Shown: piece after piece, positions 37,792 through 46,078 of the stretch
Position numbering within the stretch: position 1 is the stretch's first letter
How the letters are laid out: each line of letters starts with the position of its first letter
From: an uncultured Bacteroidota bacterium
Lineage (GTDB): Bacteria > Bacteroidota > Bacteroidia > Flavobacteriales > Flavobacteriaceae
Direction of reading: 5' to 3'
Assembly: GCA_902595825.1 (NCBI GenBank)
Contig: CACJRP010000009.1
Span: forward strand, 1-49,268
Length of the DNA stretch: 49,268 nucleotides
Notes under the pieces: generated by a model
Told to the model about the DNA's origin: nothing
The model's input: the letters and a program-made list of their open reading frames with translations, nothing else
Databases searched by the model: none
Program-made: the position numbers and the translations under genes

Positions 37792-38649
37792 TTAAATCCT
37801 GATAGGCTTATTAAGAATTAAGTCTATGTATAAATTAATCTTATCTTTCAAATTTTTTCTATGTGATATAAAATCTAAAAACCCTTTTTCTAACAAAAAC
37901 TCACTTTTTTGAAAACTTTCTGGTAAATCTTTTCCAGTAGTGTCTTTAACAACCCTTGGACCAGCAAAACCTATAAGCGCTCCAGGTTCGGAAATATTTA
38001 TGTCTCCCAACATTGCAAAAGAAGCAGTTGTGCCTCCAAATGTGGGGTCTGTACATAAGGAAATAAAAGGTATTTTTGCCTCCGAAAGGCGATTTAAAAA
38101 ACTACTAATTTTTGCCATTTGCATTAATGAAAACGCTCCTTCCATCATTCTAGCTCCCCCTGACTTAGAAATTATAAGTAGAGGAATTTTATTTTCTATA
38201 GCGTAACTAATAGATCTACTAATTTTTTCTCCTACCACAGAACCCATTGAACCACCAATAAATCCAAAATCCATACAAGATATTATAATCATTTCACCCT
38301 TAGATTTCCCAATAGCAGTCCTGACTGCATCCGTTAAACCAGACTTTTTCTTTTCCTGATCTATTCTTTGACTATACCTTTTAGTATCTGTAAAGTTTAA
38401 AAAATCGGTTGAGGTTATAGAGTCATTAATTTCTTTGTATCCTGCATCATCAAATAAAATCTTAAAATACTCTTCGCTTCCTATTCTTACATGATATTCG
38501 TCTTCTGGACTTACAAAAAAGTTATCTTCAAGTTCTTGAGTTTCAATAATTTTTCCAGTAGGGGTCTTGTACCATAAACCTTTAGGTATGTCCTTTTTTT
38601 CTTCTGTTTTTGTTTGTATTCCTTTTTCACTTCTTTTAAACCAACTCAT
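37792..38649 (-). CDS. accD: Acetyl-CoA carboxylase carboxyltransferase subunit beta
   Basis: This encodes 285 residues. AccD with AccA transfers the carboxyl group from biotin to acetyl-CoA in fatty-acid synthesis. The carboxyltransferase core is intact: [50 protein letters not shown] and [15 protein letters not shown]. The N-terminal zinc ribbon of the E. coli type (CxxC...CxxC) is replaced by [20 protein letters not shown] and [10 protein letters not shown], which has no Cys, so no zinc should bind. I recall this state in other Flavobacteriia. It starts 7 bases after the stop of fbaA. Confidence 0.95.
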   Translation of the reverse strand: MSWFKRSEKGIQTKTEEKKDIPKGLWYKTPTGKIIETQELEDNFFVSPEDEYHVRIGSEEYFKILFDDAGYKEINDSITSTDFLNFTDTKRYSQRIDQEKKKSGLTDAVRTAIGKSKGEMIIISCMDFGFIGGSMGSVVGEKISRSISYAIENKIPLLIISKSGGARMMEGAFSLMQMAKISSFLNRLSEAKIPFISLCTDPTFGGTTASFAMLGDINISEPGALIGFAGPRVVKDTTGKDLPESFQKSEFLLEKGFLDFISHRKNLKDKINLYIDLILNKPIRI

Positions 38650-38656
38650 AGTTAAA

Positions 38657-39733
38657 TTATTTTATAGATAGTGTGTCAATATTATTTAAATCTTTAAAAG
38701 CTTTCTTAAGTCTATTTTTGAATGAGATTTCACCCTTTCTTAACCAAACTCTAGGATCATAATATTTTTTGTTTGGCTGGTCAGAACCATCTGGATTTCC
38801 AATTTGAGATTTAAGATACTCATATTTTTCCTTCATGTAATCTCTTATTGATTCAGTGAAGGCATATTGTAGATCAGTATCAATATTCATTTTGACAACC
38901 CCATAACTTATAGCTTCTCTTATTTGATCTTTACTTGATCCTGAGCCACCATGAAAAACAAAGTTGATGGTTTTTTCTGGAACACCAAATTTATTTGAAA
39001 CAAACTCCTGAGATTCTTTTAAAATTTTGGGAGTTAGTTTAACATTTCCTGGACGGTATACTCCGTGTACATTTCCAAATGCTGCAGCTACTGTAAATCT
39101 ATCACTTATTTTTACTAAGTTATCGTAAGCAAATGCGACTTCTTCAGGTTGGGTGTAAAGTTTAGAAACATCAATTTCGGTGTTATCTACACCATCTTCT
39201 TCACCCCCAGTAACCCCTAGTTCAATTTCTAAACACATATCAATTTTTTTTAATTTATTAAGGTACTTTTTGCAAGTATTAATATTATTAGTCAAGGGTT
39301 CATTTGAAAGATCAATCATATGAGAACTAAACAACGGTCTACCATTTTTTAAGAAATGTGTCTCACTTTCATTAATCAGACCATCAATCCATGGTAATAG
39401 CTTCCGCTCGCAGTGATCAGTGTGAAGGATAACTGTTGCGGAGTAACTTTTTGCTAATTCGTGCACATGTTTTGCCCCTGCAATAGCCCCTTTTATTGAT
39501 GCTATTTGGTTGTTATTATTTAACCCTTTTCCAGCATTAAAGTGAGATCCTCCATTTGAAAACTGAATTATTACAGGGCTATTTAATTCAGAAGCGGTTT
39601 CCAAAACAGTATTAATTGAGTTGTTTCCAATTACATTTACAGCTGGTATGGCGAAATTGTTCTCCTTTGCGTGATTATAAATATTCTGAACTTCTTTTCC
39701 AGTCAATACACCTTTTGGGAAGATAGTTGACAT
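38657..39733 (-). CDS. fbaA: Class II fructose-bisphosphate aldolase
   Basis: This encodes 358 residues, similar in length to E. coli FbaA. The enzyme splits or joins fructose-1,6-bisphosphate in glycolysis and gluconeogenesis. Zinc and catalytic motifs are seen: [17 protein letters not shown] (Asp and His), [22 protein letters not shown] (His), [10 protein letters not shown] and [12 protein letters not shown] (Asp). It is first of the minus-strand core run with accD. 39 bases separate it from the TamL-like gene. Confidence 0.96.
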   Translation of the reverse strand: MSTIFPKGVLTGKEVQNIYNHAKENNFAIPAVNVIGNNSINTVLETASELNSPVIIQFSNGGSHFNAGKGLNNNNQIASIKGAIAGAKHVHELAKSYSATVILHTDHCERKLLPWIDGLINESETHFLKNGRPLFSSHMIDLSNEPLTNNINTCKKYLNKLKKIDMCLEIELGVTGGEEDGVDNTEIDVSKLYTQPEEVAFAYDNLVKISDRFTVAAAFGNVHGVYRPGNVKLTPKILKESQEFVSNKFGVPEKTINFVFHGGSGSSKDQIREAISYGVVKMNIDTDLQYAFTESIRDYMKEKYEYLKSQIGNPDGSDQPNKKYYDPRVWLRKGEISFKNRLKKAFKDLNNIDTLSIK

Positions 39734-39772
39734 TATTTTTGTGTTTTGGTGTGTAAATTTAATTAAATTGAA

Positions 39773-42322
39773 CTAAAACGGAAAGTTAATTCCTACATTA
39801 AAAACAGCTTTTTTAAGATTCAATTGTGAAAACCATCTTTCTGCTTTAATGAGAGAAGGGTCATAAGTTTTAAATCCAGCATCAAGCCTAAAAATAAAAT
39901 AATCAAAGTCATACCTTAATCCAAAGCCAGAACCAATAGCCAACTCACTTAGATCCCCGAGACCGTTGAAAACTTGAGTTCTATCTGACACATTATTTTC
40001 TAAATTCCAAATGTTACCTGTGTCAATAAAAAAAGCACCATTTAGTCTTCTAATAATTGGATATCTGTATTCAACATTAAAGGCTATTTTAAAGTTTGCT
40101 TCATTAAATTCATTAAACCTACTACTTGAACCTGGTCCAAGTTTGTAGGCTTGCCAAGCCCTATTATCATTTGAACCTCCAGCATAGTAAGATCTTGTGA
40201 ATGGAATAAAATTAGAATTTCCATATGGAATTGCAATACCTATAAATGTTCTAAATGCAAAAACTCTTTTAAATCCTACAGACCAGTGTTTAATGTAGTC
40301 AATTTCGCTTTTAAAATATTGCGAAGGTGCAAGATTAAAAATTTCACGATAACCGTTTTCATTTAACTTAATACCACCAAGTTTCATCCCCAGACTAAGT
40401 AAATTTCCAACTAACTCAGATTTAAATTTAAATTGTGAAAAATTTTCATCTAAAATATTTTTTTGATTATTCTTTGAAAACGTAAAAGACGAACCAACTA
40501 TAAAGTTATTTGCCGTTAATCTATTCTTCCTTTCGTTAATATTCAAAATACTGGAATAAATTAGATCATCCTGATTAACATTAGTTTTTAAACTTAGAAT
40601 ATCATTTATAAAATTATCAGCACCTAATGGAATTAACAGATTACCTTCTGAGTTAAAGTAACTAGTATCTGCACCAAAAATTGTTTTAGAAATATTATTT
40701 AAACGCTCATATGAATTTCTATATACATTAAAATAATTATTTGTTGCTTTATTATCAACATATTCTATGTCAACTAATTTTAAGTTTAAAGATTTAGTTT
40801 TGTCTGGCTTCCAATAATATTCAAAATTACCAGTAAATGTTTGCCTATCTAAACCAATATTTTCTTGAACAGAAACTCCTAATGACAATCTCGTTTTAAC
40901 GTAAAAATTGTCAAAATAAATTCTTTTCAAAAATCTTGGTGCTATAGGTCTTGGAACTCTTAACCCAAGATCTAAGCCAACCTCAAATAAATTAAAAAAA
41001 GATGACTTTTCTTCTGCTACATCCCTTGATGACCCGACCGAACCTTTCACTCCAAATTCTAAGATTTCTGCACCTCTAAAAATATTCCTGCTTATTATAG
41101 ATGAACCTACAGACACACCAATATCTTGGATATTTGAATGTGAAAGATCAAAATCAAAGCCTAACGAAAACTTTTCTTTTGGCACTAAATAAATCTCAGC
41201 ATCTAATTTTGTAGAATCAATACTATTCTCTTTGTAGATTATTGAGGGATATTTAAATATTTGAAGTTCACTAAAAAAATTATATGTTTTTTTTCTATCA
41301 ATTAATCTGTAAGGATTGTTTTTTTTAATAGCTATTCCGTTACTAATAATAGAAGGGTTATACTTAAGTTTACCAACAGAAAAAATTTTTATATCATCAA
41401 TATTAATAGAATCTGTAAAAATTTCGAAGTTTTGCTCTGGGTTGTCAACAAAAACAGAAAGTGATTTAATTTTTTTAATAACATAAGGAACATCTAAAAG
41501 GTTTTCTTGATTTCTAATCTTGGAATTTTGTACTTCCAACAAAATTGGAATTCTTCTATCTATTCCGGTGCTATCCTTGAAGGCCTTAAAACGAATACTT
41601 CTTTGCTGAAAATTATAAATTCCATTATTGCTAAATAAATTGATTAACCTTTCTTTCTCAAGATTAAGTTTTTCTACTTCAAATGATTCGTCTTTTTTTA
41701 AAAGGCTACCACCTTTGTGGATTTTATATATTGAATCTATGTCTTTTGACGAAATTTTATATGAGATACTATCAATTAAAAATTTTTCACCTGTGACAAT
41801 TGAATGTTTGATATTTACCTTTTTGTATTTTACTTCTGTTACCGTTGATGTTGATTTTGAATTATAATATCCAAGATTATCATAATATTGTTTGAAAAGT
41901 TTATTGGTTAATTTGACTTTAATTGAATCATACAAAGACGGAGGCTCACCAATTTCTCTTAACCAATTATTAAATCCAACTTTATATCTTTTTAACTGAT
42001 GGACTTGCTTTTGAGAAATTAATTTCTCTAATCTCAATTTCCTTTCATCATTTTTATTTAGCCATTTTTCAAAATCTTGTTCTGCATCCTGATTACTAAG
42101 ATTATAAATCATTAATTTTAAAGGAACTCCTAATACTTTTTTATTCACACTAGTTTTGGAAAGAATTGTAATGGGGTCTTGTTTAAGTTTTTTTCCATTT
42201 AACTCATAGGTTTGTTTCGAAACTAGTTTTTCTTCTTGACCTAATTGTTTTGTCACACTGCAACTGACAATAAATACCGAGATAAAATTAATTATTATTA
42301 TTTTTGAATTTGCTTGATTCAA
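39773..42322 (-). CDS. BamA/TamA-family outer-membrane protein with lipoprotein signal (TamL-like)
   Basis: This encodes 849 residues from TTG 42322, the only in-frame start that gives a lipoprotein signal (NQANSKIIIINFISVFIVSC, Cys21). The longer frame to 42481 runs antisense into the divergent methyltransferase and is rejected. The N-terminal half holds POTRA-like repeats; the C-terminal 400 residues form a 16-strand barrel with surface-antigen features (YYAGGSNDNRAWQAYKLGP, which holds an RGW-like turn in variant form, and a final GINFPF with terminal Phe). TamL, the lipidated TamA-like protein of Bacteroidota, is the best match; it would help assemble outer-membrane proteins. Confidence 0.8.
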   Translation of the reverse strand: MNQANSKIIIINFISVFIVSCSVTKQLGQEEKLVSKQTYELNGKKLKQDPITILSKTSVNKKVLGVPLKLMIYNLSNQDAEQDFEKWLNKNDERKLRLEKLISQKQVHQLKRYKVGFNNWLREIGEPPSLYDSIKVKLTNKLFKQYYDNLGYYNSKSTSTVTEVKYKKVNIKHSIVTGEKFLIDSISYKISSKDIDSIYKIHKGGSLLKKDESFEVEKLNLEKERLINLFSNNGIYNFQQRSIRFKAFKDSTGIDRRIPILLEVQNSKIRNQENLLDVPYVIKKIKSLSVFVDNPEQNFEIFTDSINIDDIKIFSVGKLKYNPSIISNGIAIKKNNPYRLIDRKKTYNFFSELQIFKYPSIIYKENSIDSTKLDAEIYLVPKEKFSLGFDFDLSHSNIQDIGVSVGSSIISRNIFRGAEILEFGVKGSVGSSRDVAEEKSSFFNLFEVGLDLGLRVPRPIAPRFLKRIYFDNFYVKTRLSLGVSVQENIGLDRQTFTGNFEYYWKPDKTKSLNLKLVDIEYVDNKATNNYFNVYRNSYERLNNISKTIFGADTSYFNSEGNLLIPLGADNFINDILSLKTNVNQDDLIYSSILNINERKNRLTANNFIVGSSFTFSKNNQKNILDENFSQFKFKSELVGNLLSLGMKLGGIKLNENGYREIFNLAPSQYFKSEIDYIKHWSVGFKRVFAFRTFIGIAIPYGNSNFIPFTRSYYAGGSNDNRAWQAYKLGPGSSSRFNEFNEANFKIAFNVEYRYPIIRRLNGAFFIDTGNIWNLENNVSDRTQVFNGLGDLSELAIGSGFGLRYDFDYFIFRLDAGFKTYDPSLIKAERWFSQLNLKKAVFNVGINFPF

Positions 42323-42353
42323 TGCAGAATATTTAGGTAAAAATACATCATTT

Positions 42354-43076
42354 ATGATTACAAATTCCGAGTTAAAATATATCAAAAAGTTAGGAATAAA
42401 GAAGTATAGAAATCTGCACTCACATTTTATTGTCGAAGGAGATAAAGTATTCAAAGACTTTCTTGACTCCAATATTCCCATATTTAAAAGTTATTCAATT
42501 AAGAAAATAAGAGGTCAAAACAACACGATAGTAACTGATAATTGTATGAAAAGAATGACTTTTTTGAAAAATCCTTCTAATGTTTTAGGGATTTTTTCAA
42601 TTCCCAATAGAAAAAGAGCCCCTCTAAACACAAAGGTTTTGGTTTTAGACAATATTTCGGACCCTACTAATCTGGGGTCTATAATAAGACTATGTGATTG
42701 GTTTGGATTTGAAAATATTGTTTGTTCTGAAAAAACTGTTGATTGTTACAACCCTAAAGTAGTACAGTCATCAATGGGTTCCTTAGCTCGTATAAATATT
42801 TTTTATGAAGATTTAATATCATACTTATCAAAATTATCAATCCCAATATATGGTACTTTTCTAAATGGAGAATCTGTAAACAGGGTTACTTTTCCAAATA
42901 AATTTGTTTTAATTTTTGGCAATGAGTCAAATGGCATTTCTGAATCAATAAACGAATTTGTGAGTCACAAAATTACAATACCTAAAACAAGTAAATCGAC
43001 AATTGATAGTTTAAATATAAATAGTGCTACAGCAATTATAATGAATGAAATTTCAAATCAATCATTCAAAAGTTAG
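42354..43076 (+). CDS. TrmH/SpoU-family RNA 2'-O-methyltransferase
   Basis: This encodes 240 residues. SpoU enzymes methylate ribose 2'-OH of tRNA or rRNA with S-adenosylmethionine, using a trefoil knot. An N-terminal substrate-binding domain (about 1-85) leads to motif 1 LDNISDPTNLGSIIRLCDWFG, motif 2 FGNESNGIS and motif 3 IPKTSKSTIDSLNINSATAI. The RNA target is not known. It is divergent from the TamL-like gene, with 31 bases between starts, and overlaps the convergent PorT-like gene by 15 bases at its end. Confidence 0.9.
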   Translation: MITNSELKYIKKLGIKKYRNLHSHFIVEGDKVFKDFLDSNIPIFKSYSIKKIRGQNNTIVTDNCMKRMTFLKNPSNVLGIFSIPNRKRAPLNTKVLVLDNISDPTNLGSIIRLCDWFGFENIVCSEKTVDCYNPKVVQSSMGSLARINIFYEDLISYLSKLSIPIYGTFLNGESVNRVTFPNKFVLIFGNESNGISESINEFVSHKITIPKTSKSTIDSLNINSATAIIMNEISNQSFKS

Positions 43077-43856
43077 ATTAATAGCAATGCCCTGACTCAA
43101 CAAATTTTTAATGTTAGAAGTCCAGGGACTATTGGAATTGTTGTCCTGTACCAATTCATTTTGAATAGAAAATATTCCTCTGATTGACGGGGAGAATTTA
43201 AAATATACCAAGTAAAAGTCGATACCAAAACCAATTTCATAATTAAAGCTTTGGCTAGTTACTCTAAAAACATTGCTATAATTGTCATCATTGTTTTTTT
43301 GATTACTTGACAAGTTAAATGAGGTAGACATCCCAGCAACTAAGTAGGGTTTAAAATTATTTATTCTTTTTGCACTAAACTTGACTAAAAGAGGTATGTG
43401 TATGTAGGTGGATTTCACTTCTCTTAAATAATCTTCATCATTTTTAAGTCCGCTTGTAGCCTCAGGATAAATTAAGTCTCTTTGAGTATAATATAGCCCA
43501 GGTTCTAACCTAAGATTAAAATACTTGTTTAGTCTCAGGTCTCCGATTAAACCGACATTAAATCCAGTATTTTTGATTAGCTCAATATTAGGCAAATTTA
43601 AACCTCTTTTGTTGTTTGGAAAGTTCCTGTTACTAGGTACAGAATAATTACTATTGTACTGAATTTGATATCCAAAGCTGTTGAATCCAAGAAAATATCC
43701 ATAGTGTAAAGGTTTTTCATCAAATGTTTGTAAATGCATTATTCTTTCCTTTACTGTATAATATTGAGCATAAGTACTATTATCACAAAATATGATACTT
43801 AATAATAAAAAATAAAGTAGTCTCTTAAGATCTTTTAAATTGTTAAAAGGGTACAC
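43062..43856 (-). CDS. porT: PorT-like protein, type IX secretion-associated outer-membrane protein
   Basis: This encodes 264 residues from GTG 43856; no ATG precedes the signal peptide (RLLYFLLLSIIFCDNSTYAQ). The mature protein starts QYYTVKERIMHLQTFDEKPLHYGYFLGFNSFG, which is PorT-like, and continues with beta-barrel strands (LRLEPGLYYTQRDL, YIHIPLLVKFSAKRI, FKPYLVAGMSTSFN, IRGIFSIQNELVQ). PorT is needed for the Bacteroidota type IX secretion system. Close to the TamL-like and trmH genes, a conserved neighbourhood as I recall it. Overlaps trmH by 15 bases. Confidence 0.75.
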   Translation of the reverse strand: MYPFNNLKDLKRLLYFLLLSIIFCDNSTYAQYYTVKERIMHLQTFDEKPLHYGYFLGFNSFGYQIQYNSNYSVPSNRNFPNNKRGLNLPNIELIKNTGFNVGLIGDLRLNKYFNLRLEPGLYYTQRDLIYPEATSGLKNDEDYLREVKSTYIHIPLLVKFSAKRINNFKPYLVAGMSTSFNLSSNQKNNDDNYSNVFRVTSQSFNYEIGFGIDFYLVYFKFSPSIRGIFSIQNELVQDNNSNSPWTSNIKNLLSQGIAINLTFE

Positions 43857-43926
43857 TTGGGATATTTAAATGTATATATAAATAACACATTTTTGTCTCA
43901 TATATTGTTCCAGTAGAAGAAACAAA

Positions 43927-44655
43927 TTAGGCTCTCATTTTTGAAATGTGATATAGAGAAATCCCACACGCTACAGATACGTTGAGAGATTTAATTTCTC
44001 CTTTCATCGGGATAGATACTTTTTTATCAACAATATTAAGGGTACTTTTATTTATTCCTTTTCCTTCTGATCCAAGGATAAGGACTGTTTTTTGGTTAAA
44101 ATTTTCATCAAAAATATTTACACCAGATTTTTCCTCCAAACCCACAATCTCAAATTTTCTTGCTTTTAATTCATATATCGCATCATTAAGGTGATTAACC
44201 TTTGATACTGGAATATAAAAAATTGCTCCTGCAGAAGCTTTGATAGTGTCAGAGTTTATAGAAGCACTATTGTTTTCGGGAACTATTATTCCAGTAACAT
44301 CAGTTGCTAATGCGCTTCGGAATATTGCACCGAAATTTCTAACATCGGTAATCCCGTCTAACAAAAGGTAAGTTAGATTTTTCTTTTTATCATTTTCTTT
44401 AAGTAGATGATTGAAATCAACTAAATCAAAAGGTTTTATTTGTGCTAAAGCACCCTGATGTATTTTACCAGATAATTTATCAAGTTTTTTATTAGAAGTA
44501 AAGAGTAATTCGATTTTTTTTGTTGAAGCATAACTTTCAACTTCTTTAAATAATTGATTTTTTTTATTTTGAAGAAGCCAGATTTTATGAATTTCAACAC
44601 CTGCTTTTATAGCTTCAATGATAGGCCTTATTCCGTATATTATTTCGTCATTCAT
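43927..44655 (-). CDS. rlmB: 23S rRNA (guanosine-2'-O-)-methyltransferase RlmB
   Basis: This encodes 242 residues. RlmB methylates G2251 of 23S rRNA in E. coli. The start IYGIRPIIEAIKAGVEIHKIW is typical of RlmB, followed by the SpoU motifs LLLDGITDVRNFGAIFRSA, LGSEGKGI and IPMKGEIKSLNVSVACGI. Located downstream of the SusCD terminator and upstream of PorT in the same minus direction, with a gap of 70 bases on the PorT side. Confidence 0.93.
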   Translation of the reverse strand: MNDEIIYGIRPIIEAIKAGVEIHKIWLLQNKKNQLFKEVESYASTKKIELLFTSNKKLDKLSGKIHQGALAQIKPFDLVDFNHLLKENDKKKNLTYLLLDGITDVRNFGAIFRSALATDVTGIIVPENNSASINSDTIKASAGAIFYIPVSKVNHLNDAIYELKARKFEIVGLEEKSGVNIFDENFNQKTVLILGSEGKGINKSTLNIVDKKVSIPMKGEIKSLNVSVACGISLYHISKMRA

Positions 44656-44668
44656 ATATTGCTAAATT

Positions 44669-44697
44669 AAAAAAAGCCACTTCAAATAAGTGGCTTT
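44669..44697 (-). terminator. Rho-independent terminator of the SusC/SusD operon
   Basis: A perfect 10-bp stem AAAGCCACTT/AAGTGGCTTT (44673-44682 with 44688-44697) closes a 5-base loop. On the minus strand it is followed by a T run at 44675-44669. It lies 31 bases past the susD stop and 14 bases before the rlmB start. Confidence 0.88.
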
Positions 44698-44727
44698 ATT
44701 GATTTAAATAAATCTAATTTACTTGAT

Positions 44728-46068
44728 TTAATAACTAGTAAATAGATTTGTTGGATCAAAGAAATCTGGCAATGATGCAGGAATATTAGGATTAGTATCC
44801 AATTCACTTTGAGGATATAAATATCTTTGTGGAAAGTTAGAAGCACCTATAGCTCCCTGTTTATTAGGAACACCAATTGCATTTCGAGTTCTTCTTAAAT
44901 CATGGAATGTGACTAACTCTCCCATAAGAGTAATATATTTTTCCTCTAAAATTTGAAGATGAAGATCTGTTCCGGTCGCAACTGAATCAGGAAATCCTGT
45001 TGCATCAGAAGAATATTGAACTCTTAGATCAAAACGTACATTGTTTAAATGTTGTCTAGCACCAGCTTCATCACCTTGCATAAATTTTGATTCAGCTAAT
45101 ATAAACTGTGTCTCATGGTAACTAGCGATGGTCATAGGCGCTGTCATACCAAATTTTCCATTACTATTAGTATTTAATGCAACCTCACCTCCTAAATCAG
45201 GAATAAAATAAAAATCATACTGTGCCTGTTGACCAGGAGTAGTAAGTTTTCTTGAAGTAGTTCCGTCTAAAAGGTATACTAAATGAGCTTCATTTGCTTT
45301 TAAGTAATCCTGTCTTTCATCAATGATGAACTGATAAAATAAATTACGGTTTTCTAAAGATGTACCATGTTGTGTAACAAGATCATTTGCTCTTGAAGAA
45401 ATACCTTGATTTGCATGAGAAATAGCTGATGCATAGTTTCCAGCTAACAAACTATACCTAGCCGCCAGTGTATGACCAGCTTCGGCCCATGTTCCACCTG
45501 ATAACCTATTTCCACCGAATCCAGCAGAAATAGAAGTATTTCCAACTTGAGCAATTCCTTGCTCAATAAGGGCTATACCACCGTTCACGACATCTGCTTG
45601 AGGGTCATAAACTGGATTTGGGTACTCATTTGGATTAACTGCTTGAGAAAACGGAACATCTCCGTAAAGTGCGGCCATATCAGCGTACAAAGTACCTTGT
45701 ATAATTTTTGCAATTCCTTTTACCAAGTCTCCAGCGTTTTCGTCATTGATAATAAGTTGAGCGGTATTGATACCTTGTAAATAAGTATCGCCCCACATGT
45801 CATCATAATTAGATCTATTAGGAGAATAGGTATTTAATGTAAGATATTGTCTATCAGCACCAGACATCGTATTGGAAAAAATTCCAGCATACCGAGCATT
45901 GTTACTGCCCATGTGTTGCATAAGTGCTAGTTGTGATTGTCCAATAATTAGGTCAGATGCAGCAACTATAAAATTGTTTGGATCGTCATTTAGATCCTCT
46001 GTGTAACTTTCACAACTCCCCACTAATACTGCAGCGAAGAATATTAATATATATTTATTTGTTTTCAT
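44728..46068 (-). CDS. SusD/RagB-family nutrient-binding outer-membrane lipoprotein (SusD-like 2)
   Basis: This encodes 446 residues from ATG 46068, which gives the lipoprotein signal MKTNKYILIFFAAVLVGSC with Cys19; an upstream ATT/ATG start would lengthen it needlessly. The family pattern is GIFSNTMSGADRQYL and the helical TPR region (GIAKIIQGTLYADMAALYGDVPFSQAV, the TE-type motif). The C-terminal part reads YHETQFILAESKFMQGDEAGARQHLNNVR and TLMGELVTFHDLRRTRN. It is the surface-exposed partner of the SusC-like porin upstream; the substrate is unclear. Confidence 0.92.
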   Translation of the reverse strand: MKTNKYILIFFAAVLVGSCESYTEDLNDDPNNFIVAASDLIIGQSQLALMQHMGSNNARYAGIFSNTMSGADRQYLTLNTYSPNRSNYDDMWGDTYLQGINTAQLIINDENAGDLVKGIAKIIQGTLYADMAALYGDVPFSQAVNPNEYPNPVYDPQADVVNGGIALIEQGIAQVGNTSISAGFGGNRLSGGTWAEAGHTLAARYSLLAGNYASAISHANQGISSRANDLVTQHGTSLENRNLFYQFIIDERQDYLKANEAHLVYLLDGTTSRKLTTPGQQAQYDFYFIPDLGGEVALNTNSNGKFGMTAPMTIASYHETQFILAESKFMQGDEAGARQHLNNVRFDLRVQYSSDATGFPDSVATGTDLHLQILEEKYITLMGELVTFHDLRRTRNAIGVPNKQGAIGASNFPQRYLYPQSELDTNPNIPASLPDFFDPTNLFTSY

Positions 46069-46078
46069 AATCTTAAAA

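Noticed and set aside
42323-42481. N-terminal extension of the TamL-like gene to 42481
   Set aside because: It runs over the start of the divergent methyltransferase and places the lipoprotein signal in the interior.
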